Positions 34,229 to 43,238 of a stretch of 64,000 nucleotides of DNA are shown piece by piece. The stretch comes from Bradyrhizobium monzae (GTDB lineage Bacteria > Pseudomonadota > Alphaproteobacteria > Rhizobiales > Xanthobacteraceae), in contig NZ_JAIRDQ010000006.1 of assembly GCF_021458635.1 (NCBI RefSeq), forward strand, positions 459,042 through 523,041, given 5' to 3'. Position 1 is the stretch's first letter. The number at the start of each line of letters is the position of its first letter. Below the pieces are notes generated by a model. That model was not told the origin of the DNA. It saw only the letters and a program-made list of their open reading frames with translations, and ran no database searches. The translations under genes and the position numbers were made by a program.

Positions 34229-35071
34229 ATGGACTGGTCCGATCTGCAGCATTTCCTGGCGCTCGCACGCGAGGGCACCCTGTCCGCCGCGGCACGGAGC
34301 CTCAACGTCGACCATGTGACCGTGGCCCGCCGCGTCGCCGCCCTGGAGGAATCCATGTCGCTCAAGCTCGTGGACCGCAGGCCACGCAGCTATGAGCTCA
34401 CGGAAGACGGCAAGCGCATTGCCAAGATCGGCGCCCCGATGGCGGAGACGGCGTTTGCAGTGGAACGCGCCGCGCAGGCCTCGAAATCCGAGCTCGGCGG
34501 CGAGATCACGATCAGCGCTCCACCTTCGCTCGCCAACCTCCTGATCGCGCCAAAGCTGATCCGATTGCGACAACAGCATCCCGGCATCACGATCAAGCTG
34601 ATCGGTGAAAAGCGCACGGCCTCGCTCAATCGCCGTGAGGCCGATCTGGCGCTTCGCTTGTCTCGTCCGACAGAGCCGGGCCTGATCGCTCGCAAGATCG
34701 GCTATTTCGAGTTCGGCCTCTACGCCTCGCCCGACTATTTAAACGCGACGGCCCCGCATGCCTTTGCCTTCGTCGCCTACGATTCCAGCATGGATGAAGC
34801 TCCCCAGCAGCGATGGCTGATGCGCTTCGCCGGCACGCGCGAGATCGTGCTTCGCACCAACGACCTGGAGAACCAGGCCGCAGCGGCCAGGACTGGAATT
34901 GGGCTGGCCGCCTTGCCAAAATTCCTCGGCGAGGCCGACCCGCGGCTGGAACGCCATGATGTCGGCGGGCGGCCCGTCGGACGCGAGGTTTGGCTGGTTC
35001 TCCATCGCGACCTGCGCCGCACACCCGCCGTGCGCGCGGTGGCAAGCTTCATCGAAGGCTGCCTGTCCTGA
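34229..35071 (+). CDS. LysR-type transcriptional regulator
   Basis: A 280-residue regulator with the N-terminal winged HTH (MDWSDLQHFLALAREGTLSA, VDHVTVARRVAALE) and a periplasmic-binding-like effector domain. It is divergent from the quinone oxidoreductase gene, the classical LysR arrangement, and probably controls it and itself. Ligand unknown. The HTH and length are complete. The next gene, polA, starts 82 bases downstream. Confidence 0.93.
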   Translation: MDWSDLQHFLALAREGTLSAAARSLNVDHVTVARRVAALEESMSLKLVDRRPRSYELTEDGKRIAKIGAPMAETAFAVERAAQASKSELGGEITISAPPSLANLLIAPKLIRLRQQHPGITIKLIGEKRTASLNRREADLALRLSRPTEPGLIARKIGYFEFGLYASPDYLNATAPHAFAFVAYDSSMDEAPQQRWLMRFAGTREIVLRTNDLENQAAAARTGIGLAALPKFLGEADPRLERHDVGGRPVGREVWLVLHRDLRRTPAVRAVASFIEGCLS

Positions 35072-35153
35072 TGCCATCATTTGCCTGTGCGAGTCGGCAA
35101 AATAGCGATCCGTCGAGGCTGTCTTTTGCTGCAAAAATTCATACATTGCGGCC

Positions 35154-38100
35154 ATGCCCAAGACATCCCCGAAGACCTCCGCCAAAGCCGAAACCAAACC
35201 CGCCGCTGCGACAGCTGCTGCCAAACCGGTCGCGGCGAAGGCGGCCGGCAAGGGCGATCACATCTTCCTGGTTGACGGTTCCGGCTACATCTTCCGCGCC
35301 TATCACGCGCTGCCGCCGCTCAACCGCAAGTCCGACGGCTTGCAGGTCAATGCCGTGCTGGGCTTCTGCAACATGCTGTGGAAGCTGCTGCGCGACATGC
35401 CCGCCGACAACCGGCCGACACATCTCGCCATCGTGTTCGACAAGTCGGAAGTCACGTTCCGCAACAAGATCTACCCCGAATACAAGGCGCACCGGCCGCC
35501 GGCACCCGACGATCTGATCCCGCAATTCGCGCTGATCCGAGAGGCCGTGCGCGCCTTCGACCTGCCCTGCCTGGAACAGGGCGGCTTCGAGGCCGACGAC
35601 CTGATCGCGACCTATGCGCGGCAGGCATCCGATCGTGGTGCCCACACGACCATCGTATCCTCCGACAAGGATTTGATGCAGCTCGTGAACGACAAGATTA
35701 CGATGTACGACACCATGAAGGACCGGCGGATCGGCATTGCCGAGGTGATCGAGAAGTTCGGCGTGCCGCCGGAGAAGGTGGTCGAGGTCCAGGCGCTGGC
35801 TGGCGATTCCACCGACAACGTGCCCGGCGTCCCCGGCATCGGCATCAAGACTGCGGCCCAGCTGATCGTCGAATATGGCGATCTTGAACAACTCCTGTTC
35901 CGGGCCACCGAGATCAAGCAGCCGAAGCGGCGCGAGGCGCTGATCGAGAATGCCGAGAAGGCGCGGGTCTCGCGCCAGCTCGTGCTGCTCGACGACAAGG
36001 TTGATCTCGAGGTACCGCTGGATGACCTCGCCGTCCACGAACCCGATGCGCGCAAGCTGATCGCATTCCTGAAGGCGATGGAATTCACCACGCTGACGCG
36101 CCGTGTCGCCGACTATTCGCAGATCGATCCTGCCAATGTCGATGCCGATGCGAGCAACAGCAGCGGGGCGCGAGGCGGCGACAGCGCAAAAGCAAGATCG
36201 TCCGAGGCATCGGGCGATCTCTTCGCGACTCCTGCGACCGTCGTAAAGGGCGGCGACAAGGGCGACAAATCGGCGAGCATCAAGGGCGCGCCGATCTCGC
36301 TCGCAGCGGCGCGCGAGGAAGCCTTGCGCAAGCTTCCCGTCGACCGGGCAAAATACCAGACGATCAAGACGATCGCCGAGCTGAACGGCTTCATCGCGCG
36401 CATCCATGATGCCGGTCACGTCGCGATCGAGATCAAGGCCAACTCCATCGACCCGATGCAGGCCGATCTGTGCGGCGTCGCGCTGGCGCTGGCACCGAAC
36501 GAGGCCTGCTATGTGCCGCTGGCGCACAAGCAGTCCGGCGGCGGGGCGGGCCTGTTCGACGCGGGCCTCGCGCCGGACCAGGTCAAGCACACCGAGGCGA
36601 TCGAAGCGCTGAGGCCGGTGCTGGAAGCCGCGGGCGTCCTCAAGATCGGCTTCGACGTCAAATTCGCCGCCGTGATGTTGGCGCAGCACGGCATCACCTT
36701 GCGCAACGCCGATGATGCGAAACTGATCTCCTACGTGCTCGACGCCGGCCGCGGCTCGCATGAGCTGGATTCGCTGTCCGAGCGCTGGTTCGGCCACGCC
36801 ATGCTGAAGGAGAGCGAGCTGCTCGGCAGCGGCAAGGGCAAGATCACCTTCGACCAGGTGCCGATCGACAAGGCCGCGCCGTTGTCGGCCGAAGGCGCCG
36901 ACATGGCGCTGCGCGTCTGGCGCGTGCTGAAGCCGCGCCTCGTCGCCGAGCACATGGCGACCGTGTACGAGACGCTGGAGCGGCCGCTGGTCTCCGTGCT
37001 CGCGCGCATGGAGCGACGCGGCATCTCGATCGACCGCCAGGTGCTCTCGCGTCTCTCCGGCGACTTCGCCCAGACCGCCGCGCGGGTCGAAGCCGAGATC
37101 CAGGAGATCGCGGGCGAGCCCGTCAATGTCGGCAGCCCCAAGCAGATCGGCGACATCCTGTTCGGCAAGATGGGACTATCAGGCGGCACCAAAACCAAAA
37201 CCGGCGCGTGGTCCACCACCGCGCAGGTGCTGGATGAGCTCGCCGAGCAGGGCCACGATTTTCCGCGGAAGATTCTGGAGTGGCGCCAGGTCTCGAAACT
37301 GAAATCAACCTACACCGACGCGCTGCCGACCTACGTCAATCCGCAGACCCATCGCGTGCATACGACCTACGCGCTGGCCGCGACCACGACAGGCCGGCTG
37401 TCGTCGAACGAGCCGAACTTGCAGAACATCCCGGTCCGCACCGAGGACGGCCGCAAGATTCGCCGCGCGTTCATCGCGGCGCCCGGCCACAAGCTGGTCT
37501 CCGCCGACTATTCGCAGATCGAGCTGCGGCTGCTGGCGGAGATCGCCGACATCCCCGTGCTGAAGCAGGCGTTTCGCGATGGGCTCGACATTCACGCGAT
37601 GACGGCATCGGAAATGTTCGGCGTGCCGATCAAGGGCATGCCGAGCGAGATCCGCCGCCGCGCCAAGGCGATCAATTTCGGCATCATCTACGGCATCTCG
37701 GCGTTCGGCCTCGCCAACCAGCTCGGCATCGCCCGCGAAGAAGCATCGGCCTACATCAAGAAATATTTCGAGCGCTTCCCCGGCATCCGCGCTTATATGG
37801 ACGAGACGCGCGACTTCTGCCGCGGCCACGGCTACGTCACCACGCTGTTCGGCCGCAAGTGCCACTATCCCGACATCAAGGCCTCCAACGCCTCGGTGCG
37901 CGCCTTCAACGAGCGCGCCGCGATCAACGCGCGACTTCAGGGCACTGCCGCCGACATCATCCGCCGCGCGATGACGCGCGCGGAGGACGCATTGGCCGAG
38001 AAGAAACTCTCGGCGCAGATGCTGCTCCAGGTGCATGACGAACTGATCTTCGAGGTGCCGGACGCCGAGGTCGAGGCGACACTTCCGGTCGTGCAGCACG

Positions 38101-38192
38101 TGATGCAGGACGCGCCGTTCCCGGCCGTGCTGCTTTCGGTGCCGCTGCATGTCGACGCGCGTGCGGCGAAGAATTGGGACGAGGCGCACTGA
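35154..38192 (+). CDS. polA: DNA polymerase I with a degenerate 3'-5' exonuclease site
   Basis: Removes primers and fills gaps in Okazaki fragments and repair. The 1012-residue protein has a 5' nuclease domain (DGSGYIFRAYHALPP, QALAGDSTDN, VPGVPGIGIKTAAQLI), an insert, a 3'-5' exonuclease-like domain and the polymerase domain (motif A VSADYSQIELR, motif B RRAKAINFGIIYG, motif C QVHDELIFEVP). In the proofreading domain the expected DxE is EIK (Glu426, Lys428), the ExoII Asp is Ala505 (VKFAAV), and the ExoIII Tyr and Asp are Leu577 and Gly581 (PLSAEGAD). Proofreading is therefore probably absent; polymerase and 5' nuclease look intact. Confidence 0.96.
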   Translation: MPKTSPKTSAKAETKPAAATAAAKPVAAKAAGKGDHIFLVDGSGYIFRAYHALPPLNRKSDGLQVNAVLGFCNMLWKLLRDMPADNRPTHLAIVFDKSEVTFRNKIYPEYKAHRPPAPDDLIPQFALIREAVRAFDLPCLEQGGFEADDLIATYARQASDRGAHTTIVSSDKDLMQLVNDKITMYDTMKDRRIGIAEVIEKFGVPPEKVVEVQALAGDSTDNVPGVPGIGIKTAAQLIVEYGDLEQLLFRATEIKQPKRREALIENAEKARVSRQLVLLDDKVDLEVPLDDLAVHEPDARKLIAFLKAMEFTTLTRRVADYSQIDPANVDADASNSSGARGGDSAKARSSEASGDLFATPATVVKGGDKGDKSASIKGAPISLAAAREEALRKLPVDRAKYQTIKTIAELNGFIARIHDAGHVAIEIKANSIDPMQADLCGVALALAPNEACYVPLAHKQSGGGAGLFDAGLAPDQVKHTEAIEALRPVLEAAGVLKIGFDVKFAAVMLAQHGITLRNADDAKLISYVLDAGRGSHELDSLSERWFGHAMLKESELLGSGKGKITFDQVPIDKAAPLSAEGADMALRVWRVLKPRLVAEHMATVYETLERPLVSVLARMERRGISIDRQVLSRLSGDFAQTAARVEAEIQEIAGEPVNVGSPKQIGDILFGKMGLSGGTKTKTGAWSTTAQVLDELAEQGHDFPRKILEWRQVSKLKSTYTDALPTYVNPQTHRVHTTYALAATTTGRLSSNEPNLQNIPVRTEDGRKIRRAFIAAPGHKLVSADYSQIELRLLAEIADIPVLKQAFRDGLDIHAMTASEMFGVPIKGMPSEIRRRAKAINFGIIYGISAFGLANQLGIAREEASAYIKKYFERFPGIRAYMDETRDFCRGHGYVTTLFGRKCHYPDIKASNASVRAFNERAAINARLQGTAADIIRRAMTRAEDALAEKKLSAQMLLQVHDELIFEVPDAEVEATLPVVQHVMQDAPFPAVLLSVPLHVDARAAKNWDEAH

Positions 38193-38238
38193 TCCATCAG
38201 CGCGCCCGCCACCGGGCGAGGCACAGGGGCGAACCCGC

Positions 38239-38874
38239 GTGAATGATCTCACTCCGCTGCTTGCCTTCGCGCTGACCGCGCTCGTGATCGAGATTACACC
38301 CGGTCCGAACATGACTTATCTCGCGGCGCTGTCGCTCTCCAGCGGCATGCGTACGGGCTTTGCTGCAGTGGCCGGCATTGCGCTTGGGCTCATGACCTAT
38401 GGCGTCGTCGCGGCATTCGGCCTCGCTGCCGCGATCGATCATTCGCCGCTGCTGTACGGCTTGTTGCGCTGGGGCGGTGTCGCTTATCTGCTGTGGCTCG
38501 CCTGGGAGGCATGGTCGGGCAAGGAGGACGTCGCGCCCGATAAGGCACGCGACGGCGATGCGCAGCCATGGCCGGCGTTCCGGCGGGGACTGATCACCAA
38601 TCTGCTGAATCCCAAGGCAGCCGTCTTCTACGTGGCGGTGCTGCCGGAGTTCGTGCGCGCGGAAGCAGGATCGGTCATCAGGCAGACCCTGCTTCTCAGC
38701 ATCGTCTATGTCGCGATCGCAACCTTGATCCATGCGATAATCGTCGCGCTGGCGGGCTCGCTGCAATCGACCATCGACGTCGCAAACAACCGCAAGACCG
38801 TGCGTCGCGTTTTCGCTCTGGCTTTGGTCGCGATAGCCATTTGGTTTGCCCTCACGACGGGGCGATCGAATTGA
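38239..38874 (+). CDS. LysE/RhtB-family amino-acid exporter
   Basis: Inner-membrane efflux protein of 211 residues with about six hydrophobic segments and the family signature ITPGPNMTYLAALSL, then NLLNPKAAVFYVAVLP. It starts with GTG at 38239 after CAGGGGCG. An open frame extending into polA is not used. A second, different family member follows at 38956 on the same strand; they may be independent genes. Substrate not predictable, typically Thr, Lys or homoserine derivatives. Confidence 0.88.
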   Translation: MNDLTPLLAFALTALVIEITPGPNMTYLAALSLSSGMRTGFAAVAGIALGLMTYGVVAAFGLAAAIDHSPLLYGLLRWGGVAYLLWLAWEAWSGKEDVAPDKARDGDAQPWPAFRRGLITNLLNPKAAVFYVAVLPEFVRAEAGSVIRQTLLLSIVYVAIATLIHAIIVALAGSLQSTIDVANNRKTVRRVFALALVAIAIWFALTTGRSN

Positions 38875-38955
38875 ATTGTCCTCCGTGCAATTGCGTCGTG
38901 GCACCGCTGGGCCGCGCATAATAGAACCGGCGTATCTCCCGCACCAGGTTCACCC

Positions 38956-39591
38956 ATGCCCCACACCTCCGCCCTGCTCGGCTTCGCCCTCGTCTGCCTC
39001 GGTCTCGTGCTCACGCCCGGGCCGAACATGATCTATCTGATCTCGCGCTCGATCACGCAGGGGCCGGCGGCTGGCATCGTCTCGCTCGGCGGCGTCGCAT
39101 TGGGCTTCGTGTTCTACGTGCTGTGCGCGGCGTTCGGCATCACGGCGCTGTTGCTCGCCATTCCCTTTGCCTATGACGCGCTGCGCTTCGCCGGCGCCGG
39201 CTATTTGTTCTGGCTTGCCTGGCAGGCGGTGAAGCCGGGCGGGCGGTCGCCGTTCCAGGTGAAGCAGCTCGCAATCGACAGCCCGCGCAAACTGTTTGCG
39301 ATGGGGCTCGTCACCAATCTGCTCAATCCGAAGATCGCGATGCTGTATCTGGCGCTGCTGCCACAGTTCATCGATCCCGCCGCGGGCAGCGTGCTGACGC
39401 AGTCGCTCGTGCTCGGCGCGATCCAGACCGCGATCAGTGTCAGCGTGAATGCGATCATCGCGCTCGCGGCCGGATCAATCGCGCTGTTCCTGGCGAGCCG
39501 ACCGAGCTGGACGCTGGTGCAGCGCTGGCTGATGGGCACGGTGCTCGCCGGGCTTGCGGTCAGGATGGCGGTCGAGGCCCGGAAGGTGTGA
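38956..39591 (+). CDS. LysE/RhtB-family amino-acid exporter (second)
   Basis: Second exporter of 211 residues, not a close copy of the preceding one. It contains LTPGPNMIYLISRSITQGP and NLLNPKIAMLYLALLP, as expected for RhtB-type exporters, and six hydrophobic segments. It is transcribed toward the GST gene, which is convergent. Substrate unknown. Confidence 0.9.
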   Translation: MPHTSALLGFALVCLGLVLTPGPNMIYLISRSITQGPAAGIVSLGGVALGFVFYVLCAAFGITALLLAIPFAYDALRFAGAGYLFWLAWQAVKPGGRSPFQVKQLAIDSPRKLFAMGLVTNLLNPKIAMLYLALLPQFIDPAAGSVLTQSLVLGAIQTAISVSVNAIIALAAGSIALFLASRPSWTLVQRWLMGTVLAGLAVRMAVEARKV

Positions 39592-39629
39592 GGCCTTCTG
39601 CACCCTCCTCCCTCCAGGGGAAGGTGAGC

Positions 39630-40256
39630 TCAATCCAGCTTCGCGTCCATCCCCCGCTTCACGGCCGGGCGGGCCATCAGCGCGTCGTACCAGCGCTTGA
39701 CGTTGGGGAAGTCAGCGAGCTCGACCTTGTGGCGCGGATGGCGCCAGGCCCAGCCCAAAATGGCGAAATCGGCGACCGAGAGATCGCCGGCGACGAAGTC
39801 GCGCCCGTCGAGGCGGCGGTCCAGCACGCCGTAGAGCCGGCGGGTCTCGGCCATGTAGCGCTTCAAGCCGTAGGCGCGGTCCTGCTCGTTCTCCAGCGCG
39901 ATGAAATGATGCACCTGGCCCGGCATCGGCCCGAAGCCGCCCATCTGCCACATCAGCCATTCGTAGACGGGGATGCGGCCGCTGAGCGATTTCGGCAGGA
40001 ATTTGCCGGTCTTTTCGCCGAGATACAGCAGGATCGCACCGGACTCGAAAATGCTGACCGGCTTGCCGTCCGGTCCTTCGGGGTCGACGATTGCGGGGAT
40101 CTTGTTGTTGGGGGATAGCTTGAGGAACTCCGGCGCCATCTGCTCGCCCTTGCTGATATTCACCGGGATCACCTGGTAAGGCAGCCCCATTTCCTCCAGC
40201 GCGACCGAGATTTTGCGGCCGTTCGGCGTGTTCCAGGTGTGCAGCTCGATGGTCAT
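39630..40256 (-). CDS. Glutathione S-transferase family protein
   Basis: A 208-residue GST-like protein: N-terminal thioredoxin-fold domain (MTIELHTWNTPNGRKISVAL, with NNKIPAIVDPEGPDG carrying the cis-Pro and the FESGAILLYLGEK glutathione-site SNAIL-type segment) and an all-helical C-terminal domain. The PNG at the active region suits the beta/Ure2p-like (YghU/YfcG) class. The start ATG is preceded by AAGGAAA inside a stretch of four tandem repeats of about 13 bases; the longer upstream frame is repeat-derived. Confidence 0.9.
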   Translation of the reverse strand: MTIELHTWNTPNGRKISVALEEMGLPYQVIPVNISKGEQMAPEFLKLSPNNKIPAIVDPEGPDGKPVSIFESGAILLYLGEKTGKFLPKSLSGRIPVYEWLMWQMGGFGPMPGQVHHFIALENEQDRAYGLKRYMAETRRLYGVLDRRLDGRDFVAGDLSVADFAILGWAWRHPRHKVELADFPNVKRWYDALMARPAVKRGMDAKLD

Positions 40257-40263
40257 TTGCCGG

Positions 40264-40314
40264 TTTCCTTGCCCAATTCCCTTGCCCAGTTTCCCTGCCC
40301 AGTTTCCCTGCCGA
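40264..40314. repeat. Four imperfect tandem repeats (about 13 bases) in the GST leader
   Basis: On the minus strand the units read like CTGGGCAGGGAAA / CTGGGCAAGGGAA. Each contains a purine run (AGGGAA or AGGAAA) resembling a ribosome-binding site, and the last unit sits directly before the GST ATG. Confidence 0.7.
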
Positions 40315-40466
40315 GATCTCGGGCATCCACCTACTCCAGAAAGTTGCACCCCCACAACCGGCGGACCGGGATGGCCGATCCCTGTTGACGGGGGACGCCC
40401 CCTCTGGAATGTCACCGCCGTCGCGGATAAATTCCGCCACCTTCAAAACGCTCCCGAGGGACCGCC

Positions 40467-41030
40467 GTGTCGAAATCAGCCTCTCGCGCCCGCCTGTTCG
40501 AAATCATCCGCCGGCGCTCCTTCGGCCGCGGCGAGGTGACGCTCGCGTCGGGCCGCAAGAGCGATTTCTATTTCAACCTCAAACCGACCATGCTCGACCC
40601 CGAGGGCGCGACGCTGCTCGCCGAGCTGACCTATGAGACGCTGAAGGACGACAATCTCGATTTCATCGGCGGACTCGAGATGGGCGCGGTGCCGCTGGCC
40701 GGTGCACTGGCGCAGATCTCCTGGATCAAGGGCCATCCGATCGCGGCCTTCTTCGTGCGCAAGAAGCCGAAAGAGCATGGCGCCAAGCTCGCGATCGAAG
40801 GTTTGCCAAGGGGCGAGACGCTCGATGGCAAGCGCGTCGTGATCGTCGAGGACGTCACCACGACCGGCGGCTCGGCGATGAAGGCTGTGGAATCCGTGCG
40901 CGAGACCGGCGCCGAAGTGGTGCTGGTGCTGACCATGGTCGACCGCGAGGAAGGCGCCACCGACACCTTTGGTGCGGCCGGACTGCCGTTCCGCTCGCTG
41001 TACAAGGCGTCGGAATTTTTGAAGGCTTAA
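40467..41030 (+). CDS. pyrE: Orotate phosphoribosyltransferase
   Basis: Pyrimidine biosynthesis enzyme joining orotate and PRPP to give OMP. The 187-residue product has the PRPP-binding motif VVIVEDVTTTGGSAMK, an early RRSFGRGEVTLASGRKSDFY and the flexible-loop IAFFVRKKPKEHG region. The first codon is a GTG (reads as Met) after GACCGCC. It is convergent-free and stands alone between the GST gene and a secreted protein gene. Confidence 0.96.
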   Translation: MSKSASRARLFEIIRRRSFGRGEVTLASGRKSDFYFNLKPTMLDPEGATLLAELTYETLKDDNLDFIGGLEMGAVPLAGALAQISWIKGHPIAAFFVRKKPKEHGAKLAIEGLPRGETLDGKRVVIVEDVTTTGGSAMKAVESVRETGAEVVLVLTMVDREEGATDTFGAAGLPFRSLYKASEFLKA

Positions 41031-41142
41031 CGGCGCGGCGCGCCACCCTCAACCCCTCATTTACCATCCCACTCTATGGTGAATCATCCGCTGAGACCCG
41101 CGAGGGTCTCTGCAGGTTCGGTAGCGTCGGGTGGAGTGAGCG

Positions 41143-41964
41143 TTGCGTACAGAGTTGTCCCATGCGCGCCGGCGGCGTCGCGCGATGCTGGTGGCCGCCA
41201 CCCTCGTTGCAGCACCGCTGCTTGCGGCTCCTGCCCCGGTTTCGGCCGAAGGCCTGTTCGACTTCTTCTTCGGCGGAGCCCCGCAACGCCCGCAGCGCGA
41301 CGTGCCGCAGCAGTCGAACTCCTTCGTCGATCCCTTCGCCAGTCAGCAGAATCCTGCCGCCCAGCCGCAATATGTGCCGCCGACCCGCTCGGCAGCCGCC
41401 GGCGGCTCGGGCCCAGCCTTCTGCGTGCGCAGCTGCGACGGCAAATATTTTCCGCTGATGCGCGGCCTCACCTCGCCGGCGCAGATGTGTCAGGCCTTCT
41501 GTCCTGCCAGCACGACAAAGGTGTTTTTCGGCTCCTCGATCGACGGGGCCTATAGCCAGACCGGCGAGCGCTATGCCGACAGCGAGAACGCGTTCGCCTA
41601 TCGCAAGGCGCTACGCGCGGACTGCACCTGCAACGGCCGCGAGCCGGCCGGGCTCGCCCCGGTCGATTTGACGCTGGATTCCTCACTGAAAGCCGGCGAC
41701 GTCATCGCGACCACCGACGGCCTGGTCGCCTATACCGGTGTCCGCCTCGGCATGGAGCAGACGGCGGAGTTCACCCCGGTCGCCTCCTATCCCGGCCTTA
41801 CCGCACAGGTCCGCGCCCGGCTCGGCGAGATGAAGGTCGCCCCGGTGCGGGCGGAGACGGTGGCGGCAGATGCGCCCGCAGCCGAGATCGTGCGTGAGAC
41901 GCTGCCCGATGTCACCGTGCCGAAGTCGCCAGCGAGATCGGAGAAGCGCGCGGGACTGGATTAG
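41143..41964 (+). CDS. Secreted DUF2865 protein
   Basis: Exported protein of unknown function, 273 residues, DUF2865 as recognised by its central segment CVRSCDGKYFPLMRG ... MCQAFCPASTTKVFFGS with several cysteines and a C-terminal CTCNG. The signal peptide follows a very basic n-region (HARRRRRAML). A TTG at 41143 is used because GGTGGAGTGAGC provides a strong Shine-Dalgarno; an internal ATG at 41185 is the alternative. The C-terminus is Ala/Pro/Lys-rich. An envelope role is likely; details unknown. Confidence 0.85.
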   Translation: MRTELSHARRRRRAMLVAATLVAAPLLAAPAPVSAEGLFDFFFGGAPQRPQRDVPQQSNSFVDPFASQQNPAAQPQYVPPTRSAAAGGSGPAFCVRSCDGKYFPLMRGLTSPAQMCQAFCPASTTKVFFGSSIDGAYSQTGERYADSENAFAYRKALRADCTCNGREPAGLAPVDLTLDSSLKAGDVIATTDGLVAYTGVRLGMEQTAEFTPVASYPGLTAQVRARLGEMKVAPVRAETVAADAPAAEIVRETLPDVTVPKSPARSEKRAGLD

Positions 41965-41993
41965 GCGCAGCTCTAAACTCCGCCGTCGCTGCG

Positions 41994-42425
41994 CTATCTC
42001 CCGATAATCACCCCGATCACATTCGGCGCCGCCAGATATTTCTCCTCGATCGCGGCACGCGCGGCAGCGCGGTTTTCAGCCGTCAGCAGGCCGCGCTTCT
42101 CGGCCAGGATCATCCAGCAGAAGCCCCACCAGTCCGTCAGCATGCCGGTCTCGCTGATGAGGTCATAGCCCTGCTCCGCTGCGAAGATGCGCGCATGCGC
42201 TTCGTCCAGCGTGTCGAGGAAGTGATGATCTTCGGCTGCGAACAGATCGTCGCTGATGTCGTCGATGGTGTAGCCCCAGATCGACTGGCACACCGCGTTG
42301 AACTCGCGGTCGAACTGGTCGTCGTCGACGGCATAGCGCCTCGCTGCCTGGTGCAGCCGCGACAGCGACCGCGCGAAATCGGCGATCCGGGTGAGGGCAA
42401 ATTGATCGAAGGCAATGGTGGACAT
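41994..42425 (-). CDS. Conserved-type hypothetical protein
   Basis: A 143-residue soluble acidic protein with no domain I recognise. It has a central DDISDDLFAAEDHHFLDTLD stretch and a hydrophobic C-terminus (PNVIGVIIGR). The start ATG at 42425 follows GAGGACTAC. It is convergent with the DUF2865 gene and divergent from the sigma-1.1-like gene. No signal peptide. Confidence 0.7.
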   Translation of the reverse strand: MSTIAFDQFALTRIADFARSLSRLHQAARRYAVDDDQFDREFNAVCQSIWGYTIDDISDDLFAAEDHHFLDTLDEAHARIFAAEQGYDLISETGMLTDWWGFCWMILAEKRGLLTAENRAAARAAIEEKYLAAPNVIGVIIGR

Positions 42426-42591
42426 GTAGTCCTCGCGACGGCTGTCAGACGCTAGATATTGTGTCGGCAATGCGCCGAATCACAATGATATATCAAAGAC
42501 TTGCTAAAGTGTTCTTAATTTGTTCTGGAGATTGGCGATCAAGGTCGAGAGTCTTCCCTCCTAGTAGAAGGGTTTGTTGGAGGGCCGACAC

Positions 42592-42771
42592 GTGAGACTG
42601 CAGGATGCAATCCGAATGGCACTGGAGCTAGGCCGCCCGACAGGTTTCATCACATTCGATCAGCTCAACGACTTGTTGCCATCGAACAACGTGACGCCCG
42701 AAGACATCGAAGCGGTCATGCGTGCGCTCAGTGACGAAGGAATAAATATCGTCGAAAGTGATCCGTCATAA
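42592..42771 (+). CDS. Stand-alone sigma-70 region 1.1-like small protein
   Basis: A 59-residue protein beginning VRLQDAIRMALELGRPTGFI and continuing FDQLNDLLPSNN and EDIEAVMRALSDEGINIVE. This is the pattern of region 1.1 of primary sigma factors (helical bundle that masks the DNA-binding regions), but no other sigma regions follow. GTG is chosen as the start because GGAGGG lies seven bases before it. Could modulate RNA polymerase or sigma; function is inferred from resemblance only. Confidence 0.72.
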   Translation: MRLQDAIRMALELGRPTGFITFDQLNDLLPSNNVTPEDIEAVMRALSDEGINIVESDPS

Positions 42772-42812
42772 ATTTCGCCAGTACGACGTTGGAGAGAGCT
42801 CGTGCGCGCGCA

Positions 42813-43040
42813 TCAATTCGCCGCCGACATCAACCGATCCCCGCACGCGCTCGCATAAAACTTCCCTCCGCATTGACGCTTGATGGCGGCGCAGCGCGCG
42901 GCGGGCGTGGCGTTTTGCGGGACGGCAAAGCCGCAGCTGAGGCCGTCGGCGCTGCGTTTGCCGGCGGCGAAGGCGGCGCTCGAGGTGGCGATGCAGATGA
43001 CAAGAAGCGCTGCAGCGGCGATTTCGATCAGCAGTCTCAT
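42813..43040 (-). CDS. Small cysteine-containing exported protein
   Basis: A 75-residue protein with a clear signal peptide (LLIEIAAAALLVICIATSSAAFA) and a mature part of about 50 residues containing four cysteines (LSCG, AARCAA, RQCGG, SACGD). The start codon is preceded by GGAGGAGACGCC, a strong ribosome site. Could be a disulfide-stabilised periplasmic peptide. Unknown function. Confidence 0.68.
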   Translation of the reverse strand: MRLLIEIAAAALLVICIATSSAAFAAGKRSADGLSCGFAVPQNATPAARCAAIKRQCGGKFYASACGDRLMSAAN

Positions 43041-43238
43041 GGGGCGTCTCCTCCACAGTGATGGCTGAATCTGTGGTCAATGTAGCACCAAATCGGCGTT
43101 CCTCCGTGGTGCCCCGGGTTCCCAAACCGGCCCGTTACTTGCATAATTTTGCGCCAGCGCAGTGCACGGCCGCGCCAGGGATGGTTCCGGTGCAGGGGCA
43201 AGACGCGTAGGGTTCAGTGGTGTTCTCGCGACCAGGAA

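Noticed and set aside
32152..34395. Very long open frame of about 747 codons across acyltransferase and quinone reductase
   Set aside because: Different frame from the acyltransferase and antisense to the oxidoreductase; product is Arg/Ala-rich without motifs.
35139..36953. Minus-strand open frame of 604 codons
   Set aside because: Antisense to polA; no family pattern.
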